Source: Owenia fusiformis (Eukaryota > Annelida > Polychaeta > Sabellida > Oweniidae). From it: a stretch of DNA of 64,000 nt. How positions within the stretch are numbered: the stretch's first letter is position 1; each line of letters starts with the position of its first letter. The position numbers were made by a program, and so were the translations under genes. Under the pieces are notes generated by a model. That model saw only the letters and a list, made by a program, of their open reading frames with translations. It was not told the origin of the DNA and ran no database searches. This document shows, in pieces, positions 53,601-59,098 of this stretch. The stretch spans positions 5,543,815 through 5,607,814 of the forward strand of contig CAIIXF020000003.1 in the NCBI GenBank assembly GCA_903813345.2. Direction: 5' to 3'.

Positions 53601-54686
53601 ATGGATGCCACTGATGAAGGATACAGGACTATAGTCCTGAGAACGTCTCAATCTTTAGCCTGTACGATTACAACATGGGAGAATTTTCTACGCCTCTTAC
53701 CTACTTCAATAGATTCCTGGGTATTTTAGCATTCTTTTTGTGTAGTTGTATCCACAATTATCTGGGTTTATCGGCAGAACAGGAACATTTTTCTTTTTCA
53801 TCGAGAGAGATTCCATCACTTTTCAAGATGGCAGTTGGATTTAAAAGGGGATTCCCCATTTAACTCGCCCGGAAGTACCAATAAATGGAGGAATTTGAAC
53901 AGTTGAAACATGGGCTTTCTAGTTGAAAGCCCATGGTTGAAATACATGTAAGTTAAATATTACACGCAAATATTGCGATCAAAAACGAAAATTCCTTCGT
54001 TCTGCCGATAAACCCAGATAATTTTGGATTCAACTACACGAAAAGAATGCTAAAATACCAAGGGAATTATTGAAGTAGGTATCTTATTAAAAGTGTAAAA
54101 GGCGAAGAAAATTCTCCCATTAATTGTAATCGTACAGGCAAAAGATTGAGACATTCTCAGGACTATAGGCATAGATAATCAAAATACACATAAGTTATAG
54201 CTTTCGCAGGAAGTAAGGTATGTATAGATATATAGGCCTACTTTTGTTGATTGCTAAATTATAAAATAGGTATGCCTGTAGTGAAGAGTATGCATACTGA
54301 ATGACAAAGTCGTTTGATTTCTCTCTTTCTCTTGAAAGCCCATGATCTCATCCAAGAAGCAATATTTTGTTATTTGTATCGCTCAGAATTCATTTAAAAG
54401 TAACATAAATTTAATAATAATACTTGCCTTGACCTGAGATAGTAGATCTAGCTCCACTATCAAAACAAACTTTCCCATCTTTGAAAACATGGATTGTGTG
54501 ATAGTTGATGGTGCAGTATTTCAAGTCTTGCCACCGATTTAATAAGCATTGTGAACACTGGAAACATACAGCCCATGCTTGTTCCTCGTTAATTGATGTA
54601 TTGAAAGCTCCTGCTATCCGTTTTAATGGTAAAAACTCTGTGTTGTTCTCTGAGTTTTTGTCAGACCGTAAAACTTTTTCTGCCAT
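11317..54686 (-). CDS. spire: Protein spire: KIND/WH2/Spir-box/FYVE actin nucleator, about 43-kb gene
   Basis: Fifteen exons join in phase to 2,100 nt (699 residues plus stop): 54686-54428, 52528-52503, 46592-46410, 41088-40963, 39020-38914, 37611-37485, 34889-34797, 22375-22264, 21727-21624, 21302-21140, 20858-20770, 19683-19546, 19305-19204, 12170-12073, 11689-11317. Using 20519-20128 in place of 20858-20770 gives 800 residues. Spire proteins nucleate actin by lining monomers on WH2 repeats, bind formins through the KIND domain, and sit on vesicle membranes through the FYVE-type finger. Order here: KIND about residues 17-210, WH2-like segments about 255-345, an acidic linker (380-395), RRHSI motif, Spir-box (about 470-495), zinc finger with eight cysteines (511 to 651). 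I see three clear WH2 segments where four are often described. The gene is complete at the protein level. Confidence 0.95.
12073..12170 (-). CDS. spire: Spire exon after the zinc-finger core
   Basis: 32 codons plus two bases: [20 protein letters not shown] and [12 protein letters not shown]. It matches the M-x-x-PS..IPIFSL block that follows the finger core in vertebrate Spire. Acceptor TTTTTCAG, donor GAGAG|gtttga. Phase 2 matches the next exon (AG+T gives Ser). The intron before it (19203-12171) holds the hairpin-rich region. Confidence 0.88.
12534..18018. mobile_element. 5.5-kb hairpin-packed element with 50-bp terminal inverted repeats
   Basis: Positions 12534-12583 (TTTTACTACGCAAACC... 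ending GTGCT) and 17969-18018 are near-perfect inverted copies. From about 12,860 to 17,700 the interior is an almost unbroken series of short inverted repeats, many nested. Examples: 14094-14125 (stem AATCAGAGAC), 16421-16455 (stem TTTAGTCATA), 17573-17618 (stem ATTCTGACATT), 16130-16192 and 17112-17187 (compound stems). The longest frame (15766-16047) has no family features. It lies in the spire intron before exon 12170-12073. Known classes fit poorly; calling it mobile rests on the terminal repeats and a small relative next door. Confidence 0.65.
18015..18312. mobile_element. Short foldback relative of the 5.5-kb element
   Basis: Arms 18015-18085 and 18247-18312 are inverted copies (TTAAAATTTAAAGTAATTTT, AGTAAACCATACTTACC, AATATTGCCAC). 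The segment 18136-18262 is also an inverted, near-identical copy of 12564-12690 at the other end of the big element. The shared AATATTGCCACTA end and the 127-bp shared block suggest a deletion derivative. Confidence 0.75.
18838..19135. repeat. Three tandem units of about 93 bp
   Basis: ACTTGACAATRCAT recurs at 18867, 18959 and 19053, each followed by CTCAGTGG and CACAAGGTCT with GTAGCTTGACTAAAT. A related single unit lies near 61055-61165. It is located in the spire intron. Confidence 0.85.
19204..19305 (-). CDS. spire: Spire FYVE-type zinc-finger exon
   Basis: 34 codons: CFNC, then CKFC and CKKC pairs (cysteines at residues 511, 514, 529, 532, 537, 540 of the short isoform). These are six of the eight metal ligands; the last pair lies in the terminal exon. 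Acceptor GATTGTAG, donor CAG|gtaaat. Confidence 0.95.
19546..19683 (-). CDS. spire: Spire Spir-box exon
   Basis: 46 codons, phase 0 to 0: [20 protein letters not shown] then AELETLL and SVARGK. This is the Spir-box, a conserved helix preceding the zinc finger. Acceptor TTTGTAG, donor AAAG|gtaatg. Confidence 0.95.
20128..20519 (-). CDS. spire: Spire exon 11b, longer member of the pair
   Basis: Phase 1 in, phase 0 out, 392 nt (130 codons). It contains [13 protein letters not shown], a clear duplicate of exon 11a's motif at a similar distance from the acceptor, then a polar, serine-rich tail with no known domain. Acceptor ACTTTCAG. The only phase-compatible donor I see is ACG|gtttgt, which is weak, so the exact 3' end is less sure. 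Joining 11a to 11b puts TAA in frame six codons in, so only one can be used. Confidence 0.75.
20770..20858 (-). CDS. spire: Spire exon 11a, first of a mutually exclusive pair
   Basis: Phase 1 in, phase 0 out, 89 nt: [20 protein letters not shown] then VCESPRKIK. Acceptor GTTTTCAG, donor ATCAAG|gtatca. The RRHSI block matches the basic RRHSI of vertebrate Spire just before the Spir-box and fits a basophilic kinase site (RRxS). This exon alone links exon 10 to the Spir-box exon in frame. Confidence 0.85.
21140..21302 (-). CDS. spire: Spire exon 10 (acidic linker)
   Basis: 54 codons plus one base. It begins EDV followed by nine aspartates and YDD, then a proline-rich part ([23 protein letters not shown]). 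The Asp run is encoded by a GAT/GAC repeat likely to vary in length between individuals. It leaves phase 1, which both alternative downstream exons can accept. Confidence 0.9.
21624..21727 (-). CDS. spire: Spire exon 9 (linker)
   Basis: 34 codons after a split valine: [20 protein letters not shown] then [14 protein letters not shown]. It aligns by position with the KKLLRAPTLAELD stretch of vertebrate Spire, the region between WH2 repeats and Spir-box; a partner-binding role is inference only. Confidence 0.9.
22264..22375 (-). CDS. spire: Spire exon 8 (third WH2)
   Basis: 37 codons plus one base: [12 protein letters not shown], then [20 protein letters not shown], the third WH2-type segment with a basic LRPIPGK tail. 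Acceptor TTTTTCAG, donor AATAG|gtaagg. Confidence 0.92.
22985..26653. repeat. 49-bp satellite array, about 75 copies
   Basis: The unit begins CATGAAATACAGAAACACAC, then TCCACCTATTTAACATGACA, then GTACCTCAC. Variants recur in the same order at a distance: the CTCGATCACC insertion at 24591 and 25820 and the CTATATTACATG variant at 24181 and 25410 are both 1,229 bp apart. The ACAAATATAC variant at 23771 and 24803 is 1,032 bp apart. So blocks of 21-25 units were duplicated. It lies inside the spire intron between exons 34889-34797 and 22375-22264. Confidence 0.97.
27851..29217. mobile_element. hAT-like non-autonomous element, interrupted
   Basis: The ends are CAGCGCTTGCATTA and TAATGCAAGCCCTG, inverted copies with one mismatch and the CAG-G start usual in hAT elements. 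TATTCT flanks both sides as a possible remnant of the target duplication. Inside are degenerate GAGTCC/GTGTCC and GCGTCC stretches but no transposase. A related copy is at 47459-48272. A separate element sits inside at 28053-28839. Confidence 0.75.
28053..28839. mobile_element. Element with CTATCACACCAAACTAG ends nested in the hAT-like element
   Basis: CTATCACACCAAACTAGTTC at the left is mirrored by GAACTAGTTTGGTGTGATAG at the right. A third copy of the right-hand end (TTGTTTGGTGTGATAG) occurs at 28437-28452, so it may be two adjacent copies. The interior is full of CGTTC/GAACG words and has more CpG than its surroundings. Confidence 0.75.
29345..29548. repeat. Short inverted-end repeat, GGGTGGATCTAGG family
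   Basis: GGGTGGATCTAGGA on the left and a C-run followed by CAGATCCGCC on the right form weak inverted ends around an AT-rich centre with GGGCCC words. It is non-coding. Confidence 0.45.
29820..29885 (-). CDS. Possible alternative first exon of a short spire isoform
   Basis: On the minus strand an ATG at 29885 opens 22 codons ([20 protein letters not shown] then HQ) ending in a consensus donor CAG|gtaagt in phase 0, exactly the phase the next exon (22375-22264) needs. No acceptor gives an in-frame cassette from exon 7, so if real it would be a first exon. The product would lack the KIND domain and the first two WH2 segments, much as described for a C-terminal Drosophila Spire isoform. No homology supports the peptide; chance is possible. 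Confidence 0.3.
30856..31269. mobile_element. MITE with AGGGGAGGCATC ends, about 414 bp
   Basis: AGGGGAGGCATCAAAAGTTC at the left is complementary to GAACTTTTGATGCCTCCCCT at the right. The inverted similarity continues through GATGTCGGAT and CTAGATTTATTTAG-type sequence. No ORF is present. Confidence 0.9.
33060..33905. repeat. About six diverged tandem units of roughly 130 bp
   Basis: Recurring phrases are GGCAGCCATTTTGATA or GGTGGCCATTTTGAA, CTTCTTGAGCAGAGCTCCTT, ATATAAAATTTGAACCAAAT and CAACTGGTATTTGAG. It ends in a GACGGACGGACAGAC tract at about 33890. The frame at 33068-33271 is a by-product. Confidence 0.8.
34797..34889 (-). CDS. spire: Spire exon 7 (second WH2)
   Basis: 31 codons, phase 0 to 0. 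[19 protein letters not shown] is the second WH2-type segment; it links directly to VSDRKLKP in the next exon, as in other Spire proteins. Acceptor ACTGTAG, donor GGCA|gtaagt. Confidence 0.93.
35441..35670. promoter_or_regulatory. Cluster of CRE and AP-1 type sites in a spire intron
   Basis: Two palindromic CREs, TGACGTCA, lie at 35553-35560 and 35609-35616. The second is followed within two bases by an AP-1 site, TGACTCA (35618-35624). Half sites TGACG and CGTCA occur nearby (about 35468, 35480 and 35663). Such clustering is unusual for an AT-rich intron and may mark an enhancer or internal promoter. Function is inferred from motifs only. Confidence 0.4.
35970..36930. repeat. Imperfect tandem duplication, unit about 429 bp
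   Basis: AGGGGTACGTGAACT occurs at 36361 and 36790, and AACAGAAAAAATCGACGGTG precedes each. TAAAAGGCATTGCATTTATA also recurs at the same offset. A partial third unit precedes them near 35970-36060. Confidence 0.8.
37485..37611 (-). CDS. spire: Spire exon 6 (first WH2)
   Basis: 42 codons after a split arginine. [20 protein letters not shown] is the first WH2 actin-binding segment (amphipathic helix followed by the L-R-V type tail). Donor CATG|gtaggt. Confidence 0.93.
37905..38180. repeat. Foldback-type repeat with CCGCCCGCCCATC arms
   Basis: CCGCCCGCCCATC at about 37931 is mirrored by GATGGGCGGGCGG at about 37973. The part around 38130-38180 (AAGCTGACAACAA, GGTACGATAAAAACA) recurs at about 27010-27060, showing a dispersed family. 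Confidence 0.6.
38914..39020 (-). CDS. spire: Spire exon 5
   Basis: 35 codons plus two bases: the C-terminal KIND linker ending [14 protein letters not shown], a near-invariant Spire block. Acceptor CTCTAG, donor CTCAG|gtaaat. It leaves phase 2, taken up by the first base of the next exon. Confidence 0.93.
39106..40774. mobile_element. Outer mariner-like element, about 1.67 kb, without transposase
   Basis: GTGATACAAAAAAGACACC at the left and, on the other strand from the right, GTGACACAAAAAATGACACC form inverted ends. No transposase frame is present. A second element occupies 39528-40600 within it. Confidence 0.6.
39528..40600. mobile_element. Inner mariner-like element, about 1.07 kb
   Basis: Ends TACAAGGTGTCCGGAAAG and, reversed, TACAGGGTGTCTGGAAGG. 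Inside, GGGGTATGTG near 39692 and CACATACCCC near 40421 extend the inverted symmetry (with GTTGCTATGGTAACA facing TGTAACAATGACAAC). It has no ORF of note. The ends resemble those of 8231-9315. Confidence 0.65.
40963..41088 (-). CDS. spire: Spire exon 4 (end of KIND)
   Basis: 42 codons, phase 0 to 0: [20 protein letters not shown] then [16 protein letters not shown]. The HYKAVCRAL block is highly typical of Spire. Acceptor TTTTACAG, donor AAAAG|gtaaac. Confidence 0.93.
41405..41505. repeat. Short minisatellite of GATTCAGACCAATGG-type units
   Basis: About six units of 15-18 bp (GGGATTCAGACGATTAGA, TTCAGACCAATGGGATTC and variants). Apparent frames on both strands here are repeat artefacts. Confidence 0.7.
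43105..43530. repeat. Minisatellite of about 32-bp units
   Basis: Around a dozen copies of CTTGATGGCTAACCTGGGGG then TAAGGGCAAATA, alternating with a GGATATCCTGGGGA variant. It generates a false 105-codon frame on the minus strand. Confidence 0.9.
44775..44998. repeat. 22-bp tandem repeat, about ten copies
   Basis: The unit GAGCTATAAGGTGCAATATA plus AA, with CTACAAGG variants, lies in the spire intron between exons 46592-46410 and 41088-40963. Confidence 0.92.
46410..46592 (-). CDS. spire: Spire exon 3 (KIND)
   Basis: 61 codons, phase 0 to 0. It carries [33 protein letters not shown] and an acidic [12 protein letters not shown] loop, corresponding to the helix and loop of the Spire KIND domain that contacts the formin tail in known family members. 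Confidence 0.92.
47100..47365. mobile_element. Palindromic element nested in the MITE
   Basis: GAAATAAAATGTCTTTCCGA then ACCTTGTTGGAACAAAAT on the left face the complements ATTTTGTTCCAATGAGGTTC-like sequence and GGAAAGATGTTTCATTTC on the right. The centre (ACATGTTTTTAGACCTCTCG) is also mirrored. It is an almost complete foldback. Confidence 0.75.
47459..48272. mobile_element. hAT-like non-autonomous element with target duplication
   Basis: The ends CAGCGCTTGCATTA and TAATGCAAGCCCTG match the family at 27851-29217. ATTAAAT directly flanks both ends (47452-47458 and 48273-48279), close to the 8-bp duplication usual for hAT. Internal GAGTCCC and GCGTC stretches match the other copy, and no transposase is seen. 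Confidence 0.85.
49036..49834. mobile_element. Long-arm foldback element, 799 bp, with ATAGT target duplication
   Basis: CACAGGCTGGTATCGAAA opens and TTTCGATACCAGCCTGTG closes the element. Arms of about 250 bp are inverted copies throughout, including GCTGTGACGGAGCATGCTAT facing ATAGCATGCTCCGTCACAGC. ATAGT lies directly outside both ends (49031-49035 and 49835-49839). The minus-strand frame 49375-49178 is not a recognisable protein. Confidence 0.88.
50203..50275. repeat. Small palindrome
   Basis: TCATATTTGCTCCGATTTT and AAAATCGGAGCAAATGTGA face each other around a loop of about 15 bases. Confidence 0.7.
51590..51800. repeat. About three tandem units of roughly 60 bp
   Basis: Repeats of GATATGCTGTGATGTGAT, TTATGTTATATTTTGCTGTG and ATGTGCATGATAAGT occur in an AT-rich intron stretch. 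Confidence 0.75.
52503..52528 (-). CDS. spire: Spire 26-nt microexon
   Basis: TTTTTCAG acceptor, then GTCATGGCGACCCAGGAGAA, then GAAGAG|gtaatt. It completes a split glycine and adds HGDPGEEE before the next KIND exon. Phase matches both neighbours exactly (1 in, 0 out), which supports it despite its size. Confidence 0.85.
52566..53025. mobile_element. Decayed relative of the 49036-49834 foldback element
   Basis: AATGGTACACTTTAGAGTAT, GCACTTCAAACAGAAGCGAA and a CAGTGGACAAATCTTTTGAT stretch ending ATCCCTGTG align with the right arm of the intact element. Both arms are much diverged. It is adjacent to the spire microexon. Confidence 0.65.
53328..53452. repeat. Foldback, arms about 35 bp
   Basis: ATGGTGGCATTTCTAGTAAA on the left faces TTTTACCGGAAATGCCACCAT-type sequence on the right. 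It lies in the first spire intron. Confidence 0.7.
53627..54170. mobile_element. Foldback element with arms of about 170 bp near the first spire coding exon
   Basis: The left arm (ACTATAGTCCTGAGAACG, GTACGATTACAACATGGGAG, TAGTTGTATCCACAATTATC) is mirrored by the right arm (GATAATTTTGGATTCAACTA, CTCCCATTAATTGTAATCGT, CATTCTCAGGACTATAG). The inverted ORF at 53675-53863 has no family features. Confidence 0.8.
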
Positions 54687-54695
54687 ATTTCTGCA
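54428..54695 (-). CDS. spire: Spire first coding exon (KIND N-terminus)
   Basis: A TTTTTCAG acceptor ends at 54696, so untranslated exon sequence lies upstream. The first ATG after it (54686) has A at -3 and G at +4. The exon encodes [20 protein letters not shown] then [11 protein letters not shown] and a VFKDGKV strand, matching the start of the Spire KIND domain. The 3' end reads CAAG|gcaagta, a good GC-type donor. A GT donor CAG|gtcaag lies six bases upstream. Both keep the frame and differ by two codons. Confidence 0.9.
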
Positions 54696-55528
54696 CTGAA
54701 AAATAGGTGTAACTCCACTATTGTTCGGATGGTGGACGGTAGAACTATAATAAATTGACAAAGTTCAAATTAGAATTTTTCAAATCGCAGCTCATCGATT
54801 TTGAAAGAATTTCAGAGAAATACAGCATCTCACCTTCATGTGAAAAAATTCAACCAAAATATCCCACGAAAATCATAAGTTCTGCTCTCATACATAATTG
54901 AAGTACCAATCATCCTATTTATGACCAATTCACCACTGTCAAGGTCATCCATCCGCAGAAAATAATCCCAAATATTTTACCGTTCACTGTTGTGATCAAA
55001 TGTTTTCCAGTTATTCTGGGCATTATATGCCTGCAATTTAGAGTATTGTATCCAAAGATGGTGCTGTAGTATACCATTGTAGTCCCTAAACAGGTTTTTA
55101 ATAGAACTACTTTCGTCTAAAACATGAAGATGATACTTCAAGGAAAAGTACAATTTTTTCTCACCTCAAACTGGCTTTATCGGTCAAATAATGAGCCAAA
55201 TCTGAGAATTTAGAATTGCAACTTGCTCTGCCTGTCGTGAGTGAATAGGCCGATTAAAGGATGTCGTAATTACAAATTCAAATGCGCCAATTTTGAATAT
55301 TTTTCCTGCTTCAGAATTTTAATCGCAAGATTTGGTCTTATTCCATAACTAGAAAATTCAAAACACATAACAGGGGATCGGGATATAAGTATAAACCTTT
55401 CAATAGTATGGATTACGAATTTATTGCCAGTTATAATGTCAGGGAATAACTATATTTCAGGGCGGAGCCAGTTTTTTTCTGATTCATAATGCCAAACCTG
55501 GAATATTCAGTATATATACAGTATGGAG

Positions 55529-56334
55529 GGTTTATTCCCATTTCGTCCCTTCCCATTTCGCCCCTTCCCATCTTGCCCCTCATTTATTCCCATTTCGCCC
55601 CTTCCCAATTGGCCCCTTTCCCCTTTCGCCCCTTTCCCATTTTGCCCCTTTGCCATTTCACCTCTTTCCCGTGTTGTCCTCTTCCCATATCGCCCCATTC
55701 CCTTATCGCCCCTTCCCATTTCGCCCTTTCCCATGTCGCCCCTTCTCCATTTCGCCCCTTTCCATTTCGCCCCTTCCCATTTTGCCCCTCATTCAGTCCC
55801 ATTTTGCCCCTTTCCCATTTTGCCTGTTCCCAATTGGCCCCTTCCCATTTCGACCCTTCACATTTTGCCCCTCATTCAGTCCCATTTTGCCCCTTTCCCA
55901 TTTCACCCCTTGTCTATCGCCCCTTGTGTCGGAACTGGTAACATATAAGGAGATGCAAGCTGCATGCCAGCTTTAAGCTCCGCCTACTTAAACATCGCAT
56001 TGACCAATCATATTTGGGAAAGGGGCGAAATGGGAAGGGGCGAAATGGGTAGGGGCGAAAATGGAAATCAATTAGGGGCGAAATGTGAAGGGCGAAATGG
56101 GAAAGGGGCCAATTGGGAAGGGGCGAAATGGTAAGGGGCGAAGGGGGAATGAGGGGTGAAATGGGAAGGGGGCATAATGGGACAGGGGATGAAATGGAAG
56201 AGGGGCGAAATGGGAAAGGGGCAAAATGGGAAGGGGCAAAATGGGTAGGGGCCAAATGGGAAGGGGCCAAATGGGAATAAATGAGGGGCGAAATGGGAAG
56301 GGGCAGAGTGGGAAGGGGCGAAATGGGAAGACAC
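55529..56334. mobile_element. Foldback-like element: inverted minisatellite arms flanked by a 10-bp direct repeat
   Basis: The left arm (55532-55925) is a tandem series of CCCATTTCGCCCCTTC-type units. The right arm (56016-56330) is the same series in reverse orientation, with a 90-bp unique spacer between. CAGTATGGAG occurs at 55519-55528 and again at 56335-56344, directly outside the arms, as expected of a target-site duplication. Arms made of tandem short repeats are the hallmark of Drosophila FB elements. All long frames here (up to 150 codons) are repeat artefacts rich in Pro and Ser. Confidence 0.75.
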
Positions 56335-56344
56335 CAGTATGGAG

Positions 56345-57990
56345 AACTTCCCATTATCTGTGGGTTTAAACACAGTGAGCACTATCAATCTTAATTATTC
56401 AGATATTAGATAGATGGTGCTGACAATGGGTTTAAGTCCTACCGCCGAGGTATACGTCGGCAGTCGGTGGTCCGCTGTCAGTCTTACATTAAGATAAATA
56501 GTTGCAAAATTAGAAGAGGAAAATAAAACTAAAGTATCAGGAATCCAATGACTATAACACTTACAAGGTCATGATTAAAACTTGTTATTAAATCAGGATG
56601 AAAAAACGCACAATCGTTGTGGTCTATAATGTCATATTTTGAGTGATGTCTCAGTTATTATATTAAGTCCAATTTCATTCTTGTCAGTCACTTTGAATCA
56701 TGATTAGAGAACGCACATAACATTACATTATGTTCAGTATGAATTTGACCCATGATTTTTGACCAATGGTTTATGACAGAAAGTATTTTTTTTGTGTTTT
56801 TTTTATATTCATAATGTGCTTTTTTCGAATAACTTTTGTATTCCCTTATTAAATGTATTATTCTCTTCAATAATGATTATTAAATGCCTGAGGAAAATGT
56901 GTTCAGGTGTCTTAAGCAAAGTCACCAAACATGCTATATTTTTATCCATTTATTCAAAACCCTGGATCAGACCGGTGGTCTATGTTTCATCATCGTTGTG
57001 TACATGTGCCAACCAGGAAGGTGCCTTTCAATTTAATTTTAAAATGAGTTGTAAACCATAGAGCTATTTTAAATGTTAAGGTTTTGAATTATATTCTATT
57101 CAAAGTCTATCACTATTAAATTATTTATCTGCTTAATATGGGTTTATTATTTTTCAGATTATTGAAATAGACATATTATGACAGTCGAGGATTACTGTTT
57201 TTCCACTAGTGACCTTATTCCATATATATCGAATTTGGCAAGTTATTACTTCCAAGGCAGAACTAATCCCTAGATTACCATAAATATCTACACGTTCACG
57301 TTCAAAAATCGTTGATCTTAATCTCCCTATTATTAGATATTCGAAGCGTAAAACGGTAATTTGGTGTTGCTACTTTTAGTGGAGTGACACCTTTAAAAAT
57401 AATGATAGCTGATTCTCGTTAGGAAAGAGCTGTCAAAATGAACAACAAAGTTTTAGGCTAACTTGAATCTTCGATCAACAACACTTTAACGTCATTTCGA
57501 CATATTTGAGATCAGAAATAATATATTGCAATCACTTCAGACAGTATCTTTCGTATTACTCGAGTCTCTAGCTTACAGCTAGACGAAACTTCATTGATTT
57601 CGTATGTACTGTGCTACACGCACCTACACGCACCTAGAACTCATTTTAAATAAATTTTATAAATATTTTTAAGAATATTAATCATATTTAGGATGAAGCG
57701 TTGCTTGTCTGGATTTAGATATTTCAAAATTTCATTTCGGAGTTTGACACATGGTGAAATTTTCTCGCTGTAGCTAAAAATGGCTTCCGGTTCTGGACGT
57801 GAATAACATTTGAAATTATTCTCGCTTAAAGAAATCAAATATAACAATAGATTCAGACGGGGATGTGAGCTGATGTTCTTCAAATCTATACATAAAGGTA
57901 TATTTCATATTATTATCACAGTCAGAGAGAATGTTTCTGGCGAAATTCTGGGACTTCAAATACTTTTAAGTTGGGAAACCGGAAGTGCTT
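56345..57990. other. AT-rich DNA between the foldback element and the putative promoter
   Basis: No gene, RNA or clear repeat element recognised; short frames have no supporting features. It is likely the first (untranslated) intron of spire if the promoter proposed at about 58 kb is right. Confidence 0.4.
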
Positions 57991-57992
57991 AC

Positions 57993-58110
57993 CTTTTTTA
58001 ATTCCCGAATCTCTCCGAAATTAGCTCATCTTGGTGACTGTAAATTGCACAGCTGTATTCAATGGAGTCTTGTCATATTCGATCAGCCTCAATTTTAAAG
58101 TGTATATTTT
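57993..58110 (-). other. Candidate 5' untranslated exon of spire
   Basis: A minus-strand donor AAAAAAG|gtaagc ends at 57993, in a segment with more CpG than the flanks, and the first spire coding exon has an upstream acceptor at 54696 that needs such a partner. The upper limit is arbitrary. Only a short upstream frame (ATG AGC TAA) is present. Evidence is positional. Confidence 0.3.
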
Positions 58111-58430
58111 ATTTTCAACGTGATTTCATCGTTTTTTGTCGACTGGTAAGAACACGCCGGGCAAATGGCAAGATGGATGACTTTTGACCTGACCTTGACC
58201 GATGGTGATCACGTCATCAATATTACCAAGATGGCGGTTTCAAAATTTTCTAAAATCGCTTCAAATAATATTATGTTAATTCCTAGCGAGTAAAGATATC
58301 TCTTAGTTTGCTATTTCACAATAAGATAACGAAATGTGTAAGGAATTCGTATTTATCAATTAAAACATCACATCGACATTTGGTATTCGTAAACTAGACG
58401 ATGAAGATAACGACCTCGAAAAAAAAAAAA

Positions 58431-58500
58431 GAGCGAGTACGGGATTCGAACCCGGGCCTCCAGCGTGCTAAGCGAGGATTCTCCCCCTAGACCACCGATA
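58431..58500 (-). pseudogene. tRNA-like sequence with intact A and B boxes, no acceptor stem
   Basis: On the minus strand TGGTCTAGGGG matches the pol III A box and GGTTCGAATCC (complement of 58442-58452) matches the B box. Between them CGCTTAGCACGC resembles an anticodon arm with AGC (alanine). A run of twelve T follows directly, a pol III terminator. The 3' bases ACTCGCT do not pair with the 5' bases, so a working tRNA is unlikely. It may be a tRNA pseudogene or the head of a tRNA-derived SINE. Confidence 0.6.
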
Positions 58501-58552
58501 TATTACATATGGTATTGCGATTTAAACGCTACTTATTTTGAATGCTATGATT

Positions 58553-58567
58553 CGGAAGTGACGTCAC
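58553..58567 (+). promoter_or_regulatory. ETS-CRE composite promoter element
   Basis: CGGAAGTGACGTCAC combines an ETS core (CGGAAGTG) with a full palindromic CRE, a pairing common in TATA-less animal promoters. It lies about 170 bases upstream of the candidate 5' exon donor of the Sel1-repeat gene. Confidence 0.6.
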
Positions 58568-58599
58568 GTTCTTCACGTTTTGTTTGAGAGCGAGAACGA

Positions 58600-58725
58600 G
58601 ACGTGTCAGAAGCCCGGCTTTTTTGTCAGTCGACCTGTTCAAAGTACATTTAGTTATAATTATCGCTTTCCAGAACAATTTAGGAAACAATATTTTCTAT
58701 CTACGTCGATTACAAAGCATCTAAG
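58600..58725 (+). other. Candidate 5' untranslated exon of the Sel1-repeat gene
   Basis: A donor CTAAG|gtacgt ends the exon at 58725, and a TTTTTTTGTTATAG acceptor ends at 59067, just before the coding start. The exon start is a guess below the ETS-CRE site. Confidence 0.4.
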
Positions 58726-59098
58726 GTACGTAAATTTATATGAACAACTGAGTCAATAGGGATAAATAGCCCAACGAGAGTCGGCGGTCTTAAAAATACT
58801 TGGATCTGGATGCCAGTCCTGGTATAAATATAGTTCCAGGGCAATTCGAAGAACGTATTAGATGTCCGTGATTATTATGCCATATTTACTGTGCGTGTGA
58901 CACAATGATTTACAATATTTATAATACTAAGGCAGCTCAATCTTCCTCCTCAAAGCCGGAATATAGAGAAGGCTTTGGACCGAAGTAACTTTCGTATACA
59001 TGACGCCTCGAAGAGACATTGTATGATAAAACTAATAGATATTGATCGGTTAGTTTTTTTGTTATAGAGGGCAGCAGTGAAATAGAGAACAAATCGAA

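Noticed and set aside
55489-56388. Several overlapping frames of 70-150 codons on both strands
   Set aside because: They are readings of a 15-16 bp minisatellite in all frames (Pro/Ser/Phe or Gly/Lys/Arg repeats), with no start context, splice sites or family.
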